From: a gamma proteobacterium L18 | Lineage (GTDB): Bacteria; Pseudomonadota; Gammaproteobacteria; Pseudomonadales; Pseudomonadaceae | DNA length: 36,028 bases | Assembly (NCBI GenBank): GCA_000497835.1 | Contig: KI547166.1 | Coordinates: forward strand, 211,721-247,748 | Reading direction: 5' to 3' | Shown: positions 17,552-25,839 of the stretch, in pieces | How the letters are laid out: each line of letters begins with the position of its first letter | How positions within the stretch are numbered: position 1 is the stretch's first letter | Program-made: the position numbers and the translations under genes | The notes under the pieces: model-generated | Seen by the model: only the letters and a program-made list of their open reading frames with translations | Told to the model about the DNA's origin: nothing | Database searches by the model: none

Positions 17552-18430
17552 ATGGCGCTGACCCTGCGCACCAACTTGGCTGATTATCCGGTGACCAAGG
17601 CAATGAAGGACGGACGCGTGAAGTCCGACCTCGTCACGCTCGACTACTGCGGCCCCACGCCTGCGCACAACGGCTTCAAGGCCATGGTGCGCGAGAACCA
17701 GTTCGATGCCGGTGAGCTGGCCATCGTCACCTTCCTGCAGGCCAAGGCCTACGGCAAACCTTACGTGCTGCTGCCGGCGCCGATTTCGGGGCGCTTCCAG
17801 CACCACTGTGCCGGCTTCAACATCGATTTCGGTCACCTTGACCCCAAGGACATCGAAGGCAAGCGAGTGGGCGTGCGCACCTATTCGCAGACTACCGCGC
17901 TATGGATTCGCGGTGTATTGCGCCATGAGTACGGCGTCAATCTGGACAAGGTCACCTGGATGACCCTGGGCGACGGCCACCTGGCCGAGTACCACGACCC
18001 GGCCAACTGCGTGCGCCTGCCGGCGGGCGCCAATATCCCGCAGATGATGCTCGACGGTGAGCTCGATGCGGCACTGCTGGGCGAAGACATGCCCAAGGAC
18101 CCTCGCGTACGCACACTGGTGCCCGATGCGCAGAATGCCGCCAAGGCATGGTACGAGCGCGAAGGTTTCGTGCCCATCAACCATATGTTCGCCATCCACC
18201 AGGACATCTCCAAACAGCATCCCGAGGCCGTGAAGGAGATTTACCGGATGATCGCCGAGAGCCGCGCGCTCACCGAAGGCGGTGTGCCCGCAGTGTTCCC
18301 GCCGCTGGGTGTCGAGGCCAACCGCAAGGGGCTCAAGACCGCGATCGACTGGGCATTCGACCAGAAGATTATTCCGCGCGCCATGTCGGTGGACGAATTG
18401 TTCGACGACGTGACCGGCAGCCTGGGTTAA
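17552..18430 (+). CDS. 4,5-dihydroxyphthalate-decarboxylase-like protein 2
   Basis: A 292-residue protein of the same PBP-like family as the operon's first gene. Shared signatures are [32 protein letters not shown] and MSVDELFDD at the C terminus. No signal peptide is seen and no transporter partner lies nearby. The two family members bracket the operon and are only about 30% identical by eye, so they may act on different carboxyls or form a mixed assembly rather than being redundant. AAGGAG lies eight bases upstream of ATG 17552. Assignment as a Pht5-type decarboxylase is by family; substrate is unknown. Confidence 0.82.
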   Translation: MALTLRTNLADYPVTKAMKDGRVKSDLVTLDYCGPTPAHNGFKAMVRENQFDAGELAIVTFLQAKAYGKPYVLLPAPISGRFQHHCAGFNIDFGHLDPKDIEGKRVGVRTYSQTTALWIRGVLRHEYGVNLDKVTWMTLGDGHLAEYHDPANCVRLPAGANIPQMMLDGELDAALLGEDMPKDPRVRTLVPDAQNAAKAWYEREGFVPINHMFAIHQDISKQHPEAVKEIYRMIAESRALTEGGVPAVFPPLGVEANRKGLKTAIDWAFDQKIIPRAMSVDELFDDVTGSLG

Positions 18431-18461
18431 ACGCCCCCTTCATCCATCACCCCTAGCGCAC

Positions 18462-18523
18462 TGCCGGATGACTGCGCCCCCCACGCCCTCGCTTGAGGGC
18501 AACGGGGGCGCGGTCATCCGGCA
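18462..18523. terminator. Very strong composite hairpin between the operon and pckA
   Basis: A 62-base near-perfect inverted repeat. An outer 11-bp stem (TGCCGGATGAC with its complement) is followed by one mismatch, an 8-bp GC stem (GCGCCCCC), a 3x3 internal loop, a 6-bp stem (GCCCTC/GAGGGC) and a GCTT loop. TTTT follows at 18528-18531. It probably ends or strongly attenuates the operon transcript before pckA, or protects the upstream mRNA 3' end. Confidence 0.7.
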
Positions 18524-18578
18524 TGCCTTTTGTTCAGCCCCTGTTCGACGCATTGGCGCCATGCCAAGGGAAGCAGAA

Positions 18579-20126
18579 ATGACCGCAGTAACTGAATGTG
18601 CCGTACACATGAATCCGAGCCGCGCTCGACTGATTGAACGTGCGATCGAGCGCGGTGAAGGCCGGCTCGCCGACTCCGGCGCCCTGGTCGTGACCACGGG
18701 CGAACGCACCGGGCGTTCGCCGCAGGACCGCTTCATCGTCCAGGAACCAGGCTCCAGCGATGAAATTGATTGGGGCAAGGTCAACCGCCCTTTTGATGCG
18801 CAGCGGTTTGATGCCCTCTGGCAGCGAGTCGAGGACTATCTGGCCGGGTGCGAGCGGTTTGTTTCAAGGGTTCATGTGGGCGCCGATCCGGACCACTACC
18901 TGCCGGTGATCATGACCACGCAGACTGCCTGGCAGACGCTGTTTGGACAAAACCTGTTCATTCGCCCTGACGTCTACAACCCCAAGGGCAAGGCCCCATG
19001 GCAGATCCTCAACGTAGCCGGTTTTCGCTGTGTTCCCGAGCGCGACGGCACCCGCAGCGAAGGGTGTGTGATCCTCGACTTTGCTCAGCGCAAGGTATTG
19101 ATCGCCGGCATGCAGTACGCCGGCGAAATGAAGAAAGCCATGTTTTCGGTGCAGAACTTCCTGCTGCCGCGCCACGAAGTACTGCCGATGCATTGCTCCG
19201 CCAACGTGGGCGAGGATGGCAGCACCACGCTGTTCTTTGGTTTGTCCGGCACCGGCAAGACCACGCTGTCTGCGGACCCTGAGCGCTACCTGATCGGTGA
19301 TGACGAGCACGGCTGGGGCAAGGGTGTGGTGTTCAACCTGGAAGGTGGGTGCTACGCCAAGACCATTGACCTGAGCCAGAAGAACGAACCGATCATTTGG
19401 GACGCCATACGCTTCGGTGCCCTGGTCGAGAACGTGGTCCTGAGTGAAACCCGAACAGCCGATTACGCCGATACCCGGCTGACGGAGAATGGTCGCTGCG
19501 CCTACCCGCTGGAGCATGTCGAGAAACGCACCCAGGACAACCTGGCGGGGGAGCCGCAGGCGATCATCTTCCTGACCTGCGACCTGTCCGGGGTGCTGCC
19601 ACCTGTATCGGTCCTGAGCAAGGACGCAGCGGCCTACCACTACCTGTCCGGTTACACGGCACTGGTGGGCTCGACCGAAATGGGTTCAGGTGGCGGTATC
19701 AAGTCGACGTTTTCCACCTGCTTCGGCGCCGCGTTTCTGCCGCGGCCAGCGCGTGAATACGCTGACCTGTTGATCAAGCGCATCGAAGCCTTCGGCTCGC
19801 AGGTCTACCTGGTCAACACGGGCTGGACCGGTGGCCCCTATGGCACTGGCGAGCGCTTCAGCATCCCGACCACGCGCCGTATCATTGCCGCGATTCAGAG
19901 TGGAGCCCTCGCACAGGTCGAGACCGAGCATCTGCCGGGCCTCAACCTGTCGGTTCCCAAGGCGGTTCCGGGTGTTGAGACCCGGCTGCTCAACCCGCGC
20001 AATACCTGGGCGGACAAAGAGGCATTCGACGCTACTGCAAGGCATCTGGCTGGACAGTTCATCGAGAATTTCCGCCAGTTCAGCGGTGTTGATCAACGCA
20101 TCGTTGCGGCGGGGCCGAGCCTGTAG
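18579..20126 (+). CDS. pckA: Phosphoenolpyruvate carboxykinase (ATP)
   Basis: A 515-residue ATP-type PEP carboxykinase converting oxaloacetate and ATP to PEP, CO2 and ADP. Visible landmarks: [10 protein letters not shown] (substrate region), [11 protein letters not shown], the Walker A-type [10 protein letters not shown] starting at residue 221, [10 protein letters not shown] (metal site), and GGYGTGERF-like [15 protein letters not shown]. Length is normal for the family. The start is set by AAGGGAAG upstream of ATG 18579; the frame is open further upstream through the hairpin, but that is not plausible coding. Placement downstream of an operon predicted to release oxaloacetate suggests a dedicated gluconeogenic exit. 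Pseudomonas normally carries one pckA elsewhere, so this could be an extra copy; this cannot be decided from the window. Confidence 0.95.
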   Translation: MTAVTECAVHMNPSRARLIERAIERGEGRLADSGALVVTTGERTGRSPQDRFIVQEPGSSDEIDWGKVNRPFDAQRFDALWQRVEDYLAGCERFVSRVHVGADPDHYLPVIMTTQTAWQTLFGQNLFIRPDVYNPKGKAPWQILNVAGFRCVPERDGTRSEGCVILDFAQRKVLIAGMQYAGEMKKAMFSVQNFLLPRHEVLPMHCSANVGEDGSTTLFFGLSGTGKTTLSADPERYLIGDDEHGWGKGVVFNLEGGCYAKTIDLSQKNEPIIWDAIRFGALVENVVLSETRTADYADTRLTENGRCAYPLEHVEKRTQDNLAGEPQAIIFLTCDLSGVLPPVSVLSKDAAAYHYLSGYTALVGSTEMGSGGGIKSTFSTCFGAAFLPRPAREYADLLIKRIEAFGSQVYLVNTGWTGGPYGTGERFSIPTTRRIIAAIQSGALAQVETEHLPGLNLSVPKAVPGVETRLLNPRNTWADKEAFDATARHLAGQFIENFRQFSGVDQRIVAAGPSL

Positions 20127-20136
20127 GGATCGCCGA

Positions 20137-20159
20137 AGGCCGCGTCCCTGACGCGGCCT
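20137..20159. terminator. Hairpin just after pckA
   Basis: A nine-base GC-rich stem (AGGCCGCGT/ACGCGGCCT) with a five-base loop begins ten bases after the pckA stop. No T-run follows, so it may act as an mRNA end stabiliser or a weak terminator. Confidence 0.4.
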
Positions 20160-20244
20160 GGCGGCCGCTGCTACCGGAACCGGCGTCAGCCTGGTAGCAG
20201 CAACCGCCACTGTGGGAGGTTCCAAGGTGTTAGACAACCTGCAC

Positions 20245-20430
20245 CGGCCTCTCGCGAGCAAGCTTTGCTCCCACAAGGTGACGCCTGACATCGATGGTTG
20301 GCTCAACACCGTGAGTCGCGTCACAGGCGCCGCGCGCTGACTGACCCACCGCGTCGCCTGTGACGCAGCCTTCGGCAGCTGCTACAGAGGCGAGGCGTAC
20401 ACTGTGGGAGCAAAGCTTGCTCGCGATGCT
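20245..20430. repeat. REPIN-like nested inverted repeat between pckA and the lactonase gene
   Basis: The 318-bp gap between convergent genes is largely palindromic. Outer arms are Pseudomonas REP-type sequences: CTCGCGAGCAAGCTTTGCTC at about 20250-20269, and its reverse complement type TGTGGGAGCAAAGCTTGCTC at 20403-20422. Inner arms GCGTCACAGGCG (20318-20329) and CGCCTGTGACGC (20355-20366) share nearly the same centre. No gene is seen in it. Confidence 0.75.
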
Positions 20431-20444
20431 GACGACGCGGCTGA

Positions 20445-21596
20445 CTAGTCATTGCCCACGCTTGCGAAATGGGCAAACACCGGCTCGGGAATCTGCGCTT
20501 GAAAGCCGCTCGGCGCCAGTTTGCCGGTGTGGCCATCGATCTTGAAGGAGGTCACGTTGTCGGATTTCAGGTTGGCAACGACCAGCCAATGGCCGCCCGG
20601 CCCGATGGACAATTCCCACGGATATTGCCCCCCCGAGCTGATACGCTGGATGGGTTCAAGGCATGAAGCCGGGTCGATGCGATACACCACTAGCGTATCC
20701 GTGCCCCGGTCGGCGACATACAGGTATTTGTCATTGGCACCGATTTTCATCGACGACGCGCTTTTGGGCCCGTTGAAGCCTTGCGGGAACGTATCAACCG
20801 AGGCGCCGTAGCTGATGGTTTTCGTCGCGGGCTGCCACGTCAGGCAACGCACCTGGGCCGAGAGCTCGGAGAGAAGGAACCCATGCCTGCCATCCTTTTG
20901 CAGTTCAATCCCCCGTGGCCCGGTGCCCGGTTCCATTTGAACAAAGGGTGTTGCGCCTTGGGCCAATTGTTCGGGCTTGCCGTTCAACCGGTACATGAAC
21001 ACTCTGTCAGCGCCAAGATCGGGCACCAGCAGGTCGTGGGTGTTTTTGACCAAGGTGATGCTGTGGGCATGAGGTTGTGTCTGCCTGGGCGTTGGCCCCG
21101 TGCCGAAGTCTGCCAGTACCGAACTCACTGGCTGAACCCTGCCGTCGGCTGAAAGGGGCAAAACCGCCACCTGACCGCCGCCATAATTGGCCACGACAAG
21201 GCTGTTGTGGAATGGGCTGTACACCATGTTGGTAGGGCCGCTGCCGCCCGATTCGACGCGATTGAGCTCGGTCAATGCACCGGACTTATGATCCATGCTG
21301 AATGCCACGACCTGACCATTGACGTCGCCGTTGTTGCCAACTTCGCTGACACTGTAAAGATGATGACCGCCTGGGTCTTGCACAAACCAAGTGGGCCGAA
21401 CTACTTTTGCCGCCTTTTGTATCGTTGAAAAGCTGCCGTCCTGAAGATTGAAGCGGGCGTTATAGATATAATCTCCATGCGTTCCAACGTAGATCCATGC
21501 TTCGCTGTCGTTTCGCGCAGCTGCACTCGCCAACGAATGACAGAGCGCAAATGAAAGCAAACCGAACCTTATACTTCTTGGAATATCCACCCCCAT
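20445..21596 (-). CDS. Exported lactonase-family seven-bladed beta-propeller protein
   Basis: A 383-residue member of the 6-phosphogluconolactonase (YbhE-type)/lactonase propeller family, which also includes the fungal carboxy-muconate lactonising enzyme. Typical blade motifs are SGGSGPTNM, QPHAHSI, PDLGADRVFMYRL, GTGPRG and YLYVADRGTDTLVVY. An N-terminal hydrophobic stretch ending ALCHSLASAAA predicts a signal peptide, so the protein is probably periplasmic, unlike cytosolic 6-phosphogluconolactonase. GGGAGGA precedes ATG 21596. It lies 41 bp downstream of the MFS gene on the same strand and is probably co-transcribed. It may open or form a lactone of the imported substrate in the periplasm; this is inference. 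Confidence 0.85.
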   Translation of the reverse strand: MGVDIPRSIRFGLLSFALCHSLASAAARNDSEAWIYVGTHGDYIYNARFNLQDGSFSTIQKAAKVVRPTWFVQDPGGHHLYSVSEVGNNGDVNGQVVAFSMDHKSGALTELNRVESGGSGPTNMVYSPFHNSLVVANYGGGQVAVLPLSADGRVQPVSSVLADFGTGPTPRQTQPHAHSITLVKNTHDLLVPDLGADRVFMYRLNGKPEQLAQGATPFVQMEPGTGPRGIELQKDGRHGFLLSELSAQVRCLTWQPATKTISYGASVDTFPQGFNGPKSASSMKIGANDKYLYVADRGTDTLVVYRIDPASCLEPIQRISSGGQYPWELSIGPGGHWLVVANLKSDNVTSFKIDGHTGKLAPSGFQAQIPEPVFAHFASVGND

Positions 21597-21637
21597 GACG
21601 TTCCTCCCCTGTCAGTCGTTTTAATTGTTATTCGACG

Positions 21638-22933
21638 CTATCCGTGGCTTATGCAAATGGGCGAAAGTGCTTCATCCGGCTCATTGATCTTCGGCGCCCA
21701 CTGGCGCCTCATCAACACAATGGTGCTGGCGGCGCCTAGAAACAGAAAAGCGAAAATTGCAATCATCGGCAGCGTATAACTGTGACCGATATGCAAGAGC
21801 CAACCCGACAAGCTTGCAGAAACGCCGCCGGCCAGGCTTGTGGCCACTTGTTGAAGCCCGGTGTTCAAGCCGGTGGCCTGCTTGGGAATCAGCGTGAGTT
21901 TCACCAGGGCAAGATTGTTCGTGGTAACCAACCCGACCAGCGTCAAGGACAGCACGTTCCAGAACAGCGCCATCGAGACGGTCGTCGCATAAGCGCCGAA
22001 CAAGGTGGTCATACCGCCGATGAAGCCCACCACCATGAATGACTTGCGCACCCTGACCGCGTCGTATCCGCGCAGGATCAATCGGTCAGCCGCCCACCCA
22101 CTGAGACCGGCCGCGATCGCGACGCCACAAAAACTCACGGCGGTATACAACCCCGCCTGCTTCAACGACAACCCACGTTGCTCGACCAGGTAGGCAGGCA
22201 TCCATGTCATGCAGAAAAAAGCGAAATAGGCGTAACAGAAATTGGTGATCAGCCCGCCCCATACCACCGGGCTTACCAGCAGATTGCGCAGCGGCACCGT
22301 GGCCGCGTATTGCTTTCTTTCTGCCAGCTCAGTGCGATCCGGAAAGTCGTTTGCGACCATCAACAGCCAGGGCAGCAGCCATACCAGGCCGGCCAGCCCC
22401 GTGACGATAAACATGACTTTCCAGGAGGTGCCGGCGATCAGCCAGGCCGCCAGGGGCGCGCCCAGCGCTGGCCCCATCTTGCCGCCAATCGCATAGATGG
22501 CCAGCGCGGAGCCCTTCTGTGTTTCCTCGAAGCGGTTGGCGATGTAGCGGTAGGTGGCCGGGACCACGACCGCTTCGGCAGCACCAATGAGGACGCGCAC
22601 TGCCAGCAGCGCGCCCACTGAATTCACAAGGCCGGTGGCGGCTGCCGCGATGCACCAGAGAAAGAAGCAGATGGCGTACGGCCACTTGACGCCATAGCGA
22701 TCAACCAGCCAGCCCATGGGCAGTTGAAGAACGCCGTACGCCCAGAAGACCGATGAGCCCAACCAGCCCCGGTCCACAGCGCTCAGCGTGAATTGACTGA
22801 TGAAGTGAGGGTCCGCGATGGCGGCGGACATGCTGGTTCGGTCTGTCCAGGCAATCATCAAACCCAATGCCAGCAGAACGACCACGCCCCAGCGGTTTTC
22901 CAGGCGCACAACCCCTTTCCGGATAATGTCCAC
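21638..22933 (-). CDS. MFS transporter, anion:cation symporter (ACS) type, copy 1
   Basis: A 431-residue, twelve-helix major facilitator protein. The loop motif after TM2 is GWLVDRYGVKWPY, and TM1 carries the ACS-like WTDRTSMSAA. The family imports organic anions such as hexuronates, glucarate, phthalate and other aromatic acids by proton symport. It uses a GTG start at 22933 with AGAGG six bases upstream. The divergent neighbour is the AraC-family regulator at 23222, its likely controller, and the lactonase gene follows at 41 bp. It resembles the carrier at 28944-30209 throughout, for example GGLITNFCY followed by MTWMPAYLVEQRGLS. Confidence 0.92.
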   Translation of the reverse strand: MDIIRKGVVRLENRWGVVVLLALGLMIAWTDRTSMSAAIADPHFISQFTLSAVDRGWLGSSVFWAYGVLQLPMGWLVDRYGVKWPYAICFFLWCIAAAATGLVNSVGALLAVRVLIGAAEAVVVPATYRYIANRFEETQKGSALAIYAIGGKMGPALGAPLAAWLIAGTSWKVMFIVTGLAGLVWLLPWLLMVANDFPDRTELAERKQYAATVPLRNLLVSPVVWGGLITNFCYAYFAFFCMTWMPAYLVEQRGLSLKQAGLYTAVSFCGVAIAAGLSGWAADRLILRGYDAVRVRKSFMVVGFIGGMTTLFGAYATTVSMALFWNVLSLTLVGLVTTNNLALVKLTLIPKQATGLNTGLQQVATSLAGGVSASLSGWLLHIGHSYTLPMIAIFAFLFLGAASTIVLMRRQWAPKINEPDEALSPICISHG

Positions 22934-23221
22934 TGCATCCTCTCAGACCTGTTTTTTTAATTGTTGTCAGTCAAGACTTGCCGTCGCATCCTCGACATTT
23001 ACTGCCTTTGCATGGACGGTCGCTGGGGATCATCAACCGGGTCCGATTCGCGGTCCAGTGAGTTTTGCGGAACCTGTGTTAACCAAACGGTAGACACGGT
23101 AATCAGCACGCGCCGCAGCATCCGTACGACCTGCGGGACAGGGTTTACATTCTGCGCAAGGCTGTGATTTGCTAATTGGCATGCAGGGGGTCAACACGTT
23201 GACCTGTGCCAAGGAGACGTT
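22934..23221. promoter_or_regulatory. Divergent promoter region between MFS copy 1 and the AraC-family gene
   Basis: 288 bp without a gene. It should hold promoters for the MFS-lactonase pair and for the regulator. A stretch at about 23079-23105 (TTAACCAAAC then CACGGTAATC) loosely resembles the element shared by the outer-membrane gene and the MFS-dioxygenase operon, but the match needs a gap and is weak. Confidence 0.4.
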
Positions 23222-24160
23222 ATGACGCACAGTTCGAAAACAAAATATCGACACGAGTCAAACACCAAAGTCACGCTTAAAACCGTCCCCAAGGTGCGTT
23301 TGTATGTGGAACGCCGGGAGGAACAGGAGCACTGGTTCGTCAACATCGGCCACGTCACCGAGCGGGGCCGCTGGCGAACCGAGCCCCATGCGCATCCGGG
23401 GTACGGACAGATCATCTTCGTGCGTAGCGGCAACGGCGTCATGAATCTGGAGGGCTCTAGCGTTCCGTTCGAGGCGCCATGCGTGCTGCTGCTGCCAACC
23501 GAATGCGTGCATGGCCTGGATTATGAAAACGACGTGGACAGGTGGGTGGTGACCATTGAGGTGTCTTACCTGACCCAGATCTACGCCCGCCTTCACGAGT
23601 TCATCCAGTTGTGGTCCCTGCCCAGGGTGATTGCAATGCCATCGCCGTCCGGCACGGCCACGGAATTCTTTTCGCTGATCACGCAACTGGCGCAGGAACT
23701 GGAGTCCAAGGCGTTCGGCCATGTGGTGGGGGCAGAAGCCCTGCTGACCCAGCTTTTCCTGATGCTGGTTCGACAAACCCGCCTCGATCAGCCTGAGGAT
23801 GGCGGTGCCTCCCGCAACGAGACCTGCCTGGCTGAACGCTATCGTGAACTCATCGAGCAGCATTACTGGCAAAACCTGCAATTGCAGGACTACGCGTCGA
23901 TGATGGGCGTGTCCGTGGTGCAGCTGCGGGCCGCGTGCGCGGCTGCCACCCGGCAAAGCCCGACCAAGATGATTCACGCGCGCATCATCACCGAAGCCAA
24001 ACGTAACCTGATTTTTGGCGAACAGCCTATCGAACAGATTGCCTTTGGGCTGGGCTTTTCAGATGCCGCGTACTTCACGCGCTTTTTTCGCAGGGAAGTG
24101 GGTGAAGCCCCCAGCCAGTTCCGGCTGACGGCCCGGGAACAGCCCCAACGGGCAAAATAA
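23222..24160 (+). CDS. AraC-family regulator, PobR-like
   Basis: A 312-residue AraC-type activator: an N-terminal cupin-like sensor region (about 45-135; HAHPGYGQIIFVRSG, then LLPTECVHG) and a C-terminal double helix-turn-helix (about 215-305; LQDYASMMGVSVVQLR, then IEQIAFGLGFSDAAYFTRFF). The layout is that of PobR/PobC-type activators that respond to 4-hydroxybenzoate and related aromatic acids. A consensus AAGGAG stands seven bases before ATG 23222. It is divergent from the MFS-lactonase pair and directly upstream of the outer-membrane gene. Likely targets are those, plus the MFS-dioxygenase-propeller operon, whose upstream region shares a 36-bp element with the outer-membrane gene. Effector not determinable. 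Confidence 0.92.
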   Translation: MTHSSKTKYRHESNTKVTLKTVPKVRLYVERREEQEHWFVNIGHVTERGRWRTEPHAHPGYGQIIFVRSGNGVMNLEGSSVPFEAPCVLLLPTECVHGLDYENDVDRWVVTIEVSYLTQIYARLHEFIQLWSLPRVIAMPSPSGTATEFFSLITQLAQELESKAFGHVVGAEALLTQLFLMLVRQTRLDQPEDGGASRNETCLAERYRELIEQHYWQNLQLQDYASMMGVSVVQLRAACAAATRQSPTKMIHARIITEAKRNLIFGEQPIEQIAFGLGFSDAAYFTRFFRREVGEAPSQFRLTAREQPQRAK

Positions 24161-24255
24161 GCCGCGATACAACAGGCGCGTCTTCGTCTTCTCCTGGTAC
24201 AGGCGTGGCGAAGCCGCCCGCAATGACAAATGACATGCCTCCCGCAACGCCCCGC

Positions 24256-24291
24256 AAAAAATACCAGCGAATCTCACTTTTGTGTAAAGGC
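24256..24291 (-). promoter_or_regulatory. Shared 36-bp element, copy A (upstream of the outer-membrane gene)
   Basis: Read on the minus strand, this stretch matches 30371-30406 at 28 of 36 positions, with an exact core TTACACAAAAGT and shared downstream words TTC, GGTA and TTTTT. It lies about 180 bp upstream of ATG 24472 with its TTTTT end pointing away from the gene, the same relative arrangement as copy B. The core also overlaps a TTGTG-N6-CACAA inverted repeat (24280-24295). It is a candidate AraC-family binding site. Confidence 0.6.
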
Positions 24292-24471
24292 ACAAGCCCG
24301 CGCAGCCAATAACATTCCTTCCAGCACCGTAAAAGATATTCAGTGCCGCATTCGTCAGCGAATTTCCCTGACTGCGATCCTATAAAACGGAAAACAGTCA
24401 CGCCTGGCCGACGAATATAAGTCCAATGAAACATGTTCTATAAAAATAACAAAATCTATACGGATGGAAAC

Positions 24472-25461
24472 ATGAAAAAAACTTCCACACCTTTGCCAAG
24501 GCTGCTGCTCGGCACGGCGATGTTCTGTTGTTTTAGCGAGCTTTGTTTTGCTGAAGAAATAATTGATGCGCCCACGACTTCCGTCCCCCCCCAGGGCCAA
24601 TCAACCCAGCAGGCTGCAGACAATAAAAACGTGCCACACGCTTTTCCTGACCTTGCGAAGATGGACGAACAGGTCGGCAAGCCGCCGGTGTCGTGGAACG
24701 ACACATTTATCGGTTATCGCGTGGGCAACAACTTCCATTTCCCGGGTGTTGCCGACAAGATCAAACAGAATATCGGTTACCTGACCACAACCGGCGGCTT
24801 CAAGTACGGCAGTTACGCGTTCAACGTCGATTACCGCGTTTCGGACTCGGCGAACCCGGAAGCTGGCGGCCCCAATAGCGGCGGTGCGCAGGAGGTCTAT
24901 AGCGTGGGGCGTGTCACCGCCAGCGCCAGCAAGATCTTTGGCCGGCAGGTCGGTTATGGCGTGATTCGCGACGTCGGCCTCACCGGGGGTTACGAGTTCG
25001 GCACCAAAAACGATGCCTACGCCCAGCGGGCCCGTATGCTGGTCCTGGGTGGGACAGTCGAGTTCGCACTGCCGCGCGGCTTCTGGAACCTGACGGTAGG
25101 GGCACGGACCGAAAGCAACCATAACGGTATTGTCGGCGCAGACGTGGATTACGACACCGCGGCGCACCTGGAAAGTTCATGGCTCTATCCGTTCCGCCTG
25201 GGGTCGGTGCCATTGATATTCCGTGGTTTTGTAAGCATCACGGGCCCTAAAGGCAAAGATGGTTTTGGCGTCCAGACCACCACCGAATACCTCACCCGCG
25301 CGGCGTTGTTGGCAGATATCGGCTCATTCGCCGGCCAGCCGCGCACGTTTTATGCGGGCGTGGGGTACGAGTACTGGAAGAACATGTTCGGCACGCCGAG
25401 TGATGAAGCGGTCAACACCAAGACCTCGACACCGATGTTGCAAATGGAAGTTCATTTTTAA
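24472..25461 (+). CDS. Outer-membrane beta-barrel protein ("outer envelope protein" type)
   Basis: A 329-residue exported protein. The signal peptide MKKTSTPLPRLLLGTAMFCC continues to a likely cleavage after CFA. About 65 polar, flexible residues follow, then alternating amphipathic strands ending MEVHF, the C-terminal phenylalanine expected for BAM-assembled barrels. Landmarks DTFIGYRVGNNFHFPG, GFKYGSYAFNVDYR, AGVGYEYWKNMFG and TKTSTPMLQMEVHF match a group annotated as outer envelope proteins, distantly Tsx-like, in Pseudomonas and Burkholderia (from memory). It is probably a substrate channel for the aromatic or lactone compound handled by this cluster. ATG 24472 is preferred over the in-frame 24433 because it opens a proper signal peptide and has a GGA ahead. 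A TATAAA at 24381-24386 could be its -10 box. Confidence 0.85.
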   Translation: MKKTSTPLPRLLLGTAMFCCFSELCFAEEIIDAPTTSVPPQGQSTQQAADNKNVPHAFPDLAKMDEQVGKPPVSWNDTFIGYRVGNNFHFPGVADKIKQNIGYLTTTGGFKYGSYAFNVDYRVSDSANPEAGGPNSGGAQEVYSVGRVTASASKIFGRQVGYGVIRDVGLTGGYEFGTKNDAYAQRARMLVLGGTVEFALPRGFWNLTVGARTESNHNGIVGADVDYDTAAHLESSWLYPFRLGSVPLIFRGFVSITGPKGKDGFGVQTTTEYLTRAALLADIGSFAGQPRTFYAGVGYEYWKNMFGTPSDEAVNTKTSTPMLQMEVHF

Positions 25462-25483
25462 TTGATTGCTGCAGTAAGCCACA

Positions 25484-25526
25484 GACGACTGGCGACTCCT
25501 TGAGTGGAGTCGCCAGTCGTCGTTTT
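25484..25526 (+). terminator. Rho-independent terminator of the outer-membrane gene
   Basis: A 16-bp perfect stem (left arm 25484-25499, right arm 25506-25521) with a six-base loop TTGAGT is followed by GTTTT. It begins 23 bases after the stop codon. Confidence 0.9.
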
Positions 25527-25562
25527 GGGGGCAGCATTTCGGCAACGGCAGCAACTGCTTTG

Positions 25563-25653
25563 AACCCGCGTCGTCTGTAATCGCGGCCAAGGCCGGCTCC
25601 TACGCCGTCCGTGGTAGGAGCCGGCCTTGGCCGCGATTGCAGACGACGCGGTT
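25563..25653. repeat. REPIN: two inverted REP sequences with near-perfect 39-bp arms
   Basis: Arms 25563-25603 and 25614-25653 are reverse complements except for one mismatch and one extra C, separated by GCCGTCCGTG. The arm core GTAGGAGCCGGCCTTGGCCG also occurs at 34694-34713. This is the typical Pseudomonas REPIN structure mobilised by RAYT transposases; no RAYT gene is in the window. It sits in the 378-bp gap between convergent genes, which also holds two terminators and the short repeat at 25725. Confidence 0.88.
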
Positions 25654-25724
25654 CTGTTACAGGGTGCGGGCGTGCCGTAGCGTGCGCCTCGCTGGAGATT
25701 TTCAGTGCATGGGGGGGCCAGCGC

Positions 25725-25745
25725 AGCCTGGCGGCAGCGGCTACA
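25725..25745. repeat. Short dispersed repeat, copy 1
   Basis: AGCCTGGCGGCAGCGGCTAC plus a final A is identical to 32216-32236. It contains the imperfect palindrome AGCC...GGCT and is probably a further REP-type element. This copy lies in non-coding DNA. Confidence 0.65.
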
Positions 25746-25787
25746 TGGCTGTGGGAAGGGATGGCCGACCCCCTGCTCCCACAAAGC

Positions 25788-25815
25788 AAAAAAACGCCGT
25801 GCTCTCGCACGGCGT
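25788..25815 (-). terminator. Rho-independent terminator of the exported propeller gene (minus strand)
   Basis: A nine-base stem ACGCCGTGC/GCACGGCGT (25794-25802 and 25807-25815) with loop TCTC. On the minus strand it is followed by a seven-base T-run (25788-25794 read in reverse). It begins 24 bases after the stop codon of the minus-strand gene ending at 25840 and closes the MFS-dioxygenase-propeller operon. Confidence 0.9.
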
Positions 25816-25839
25816 CTTTAGCTGTCAGCAAAAACCGGA

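Noticed and set aside
18468..18578. N-terminal extension of PckA
   Set aside because: It would translate the palindromic hairpin; the normal-length protein begins at 18579 after AAGGGAAG.
20445..21596. Calling the propeller cytosolic 6-phosphogluconolactonase (pgl)
   Set aside because: A signal peptide is visible and the neighbours are an importer and aromatic-type regulator, not glucose catabolism.
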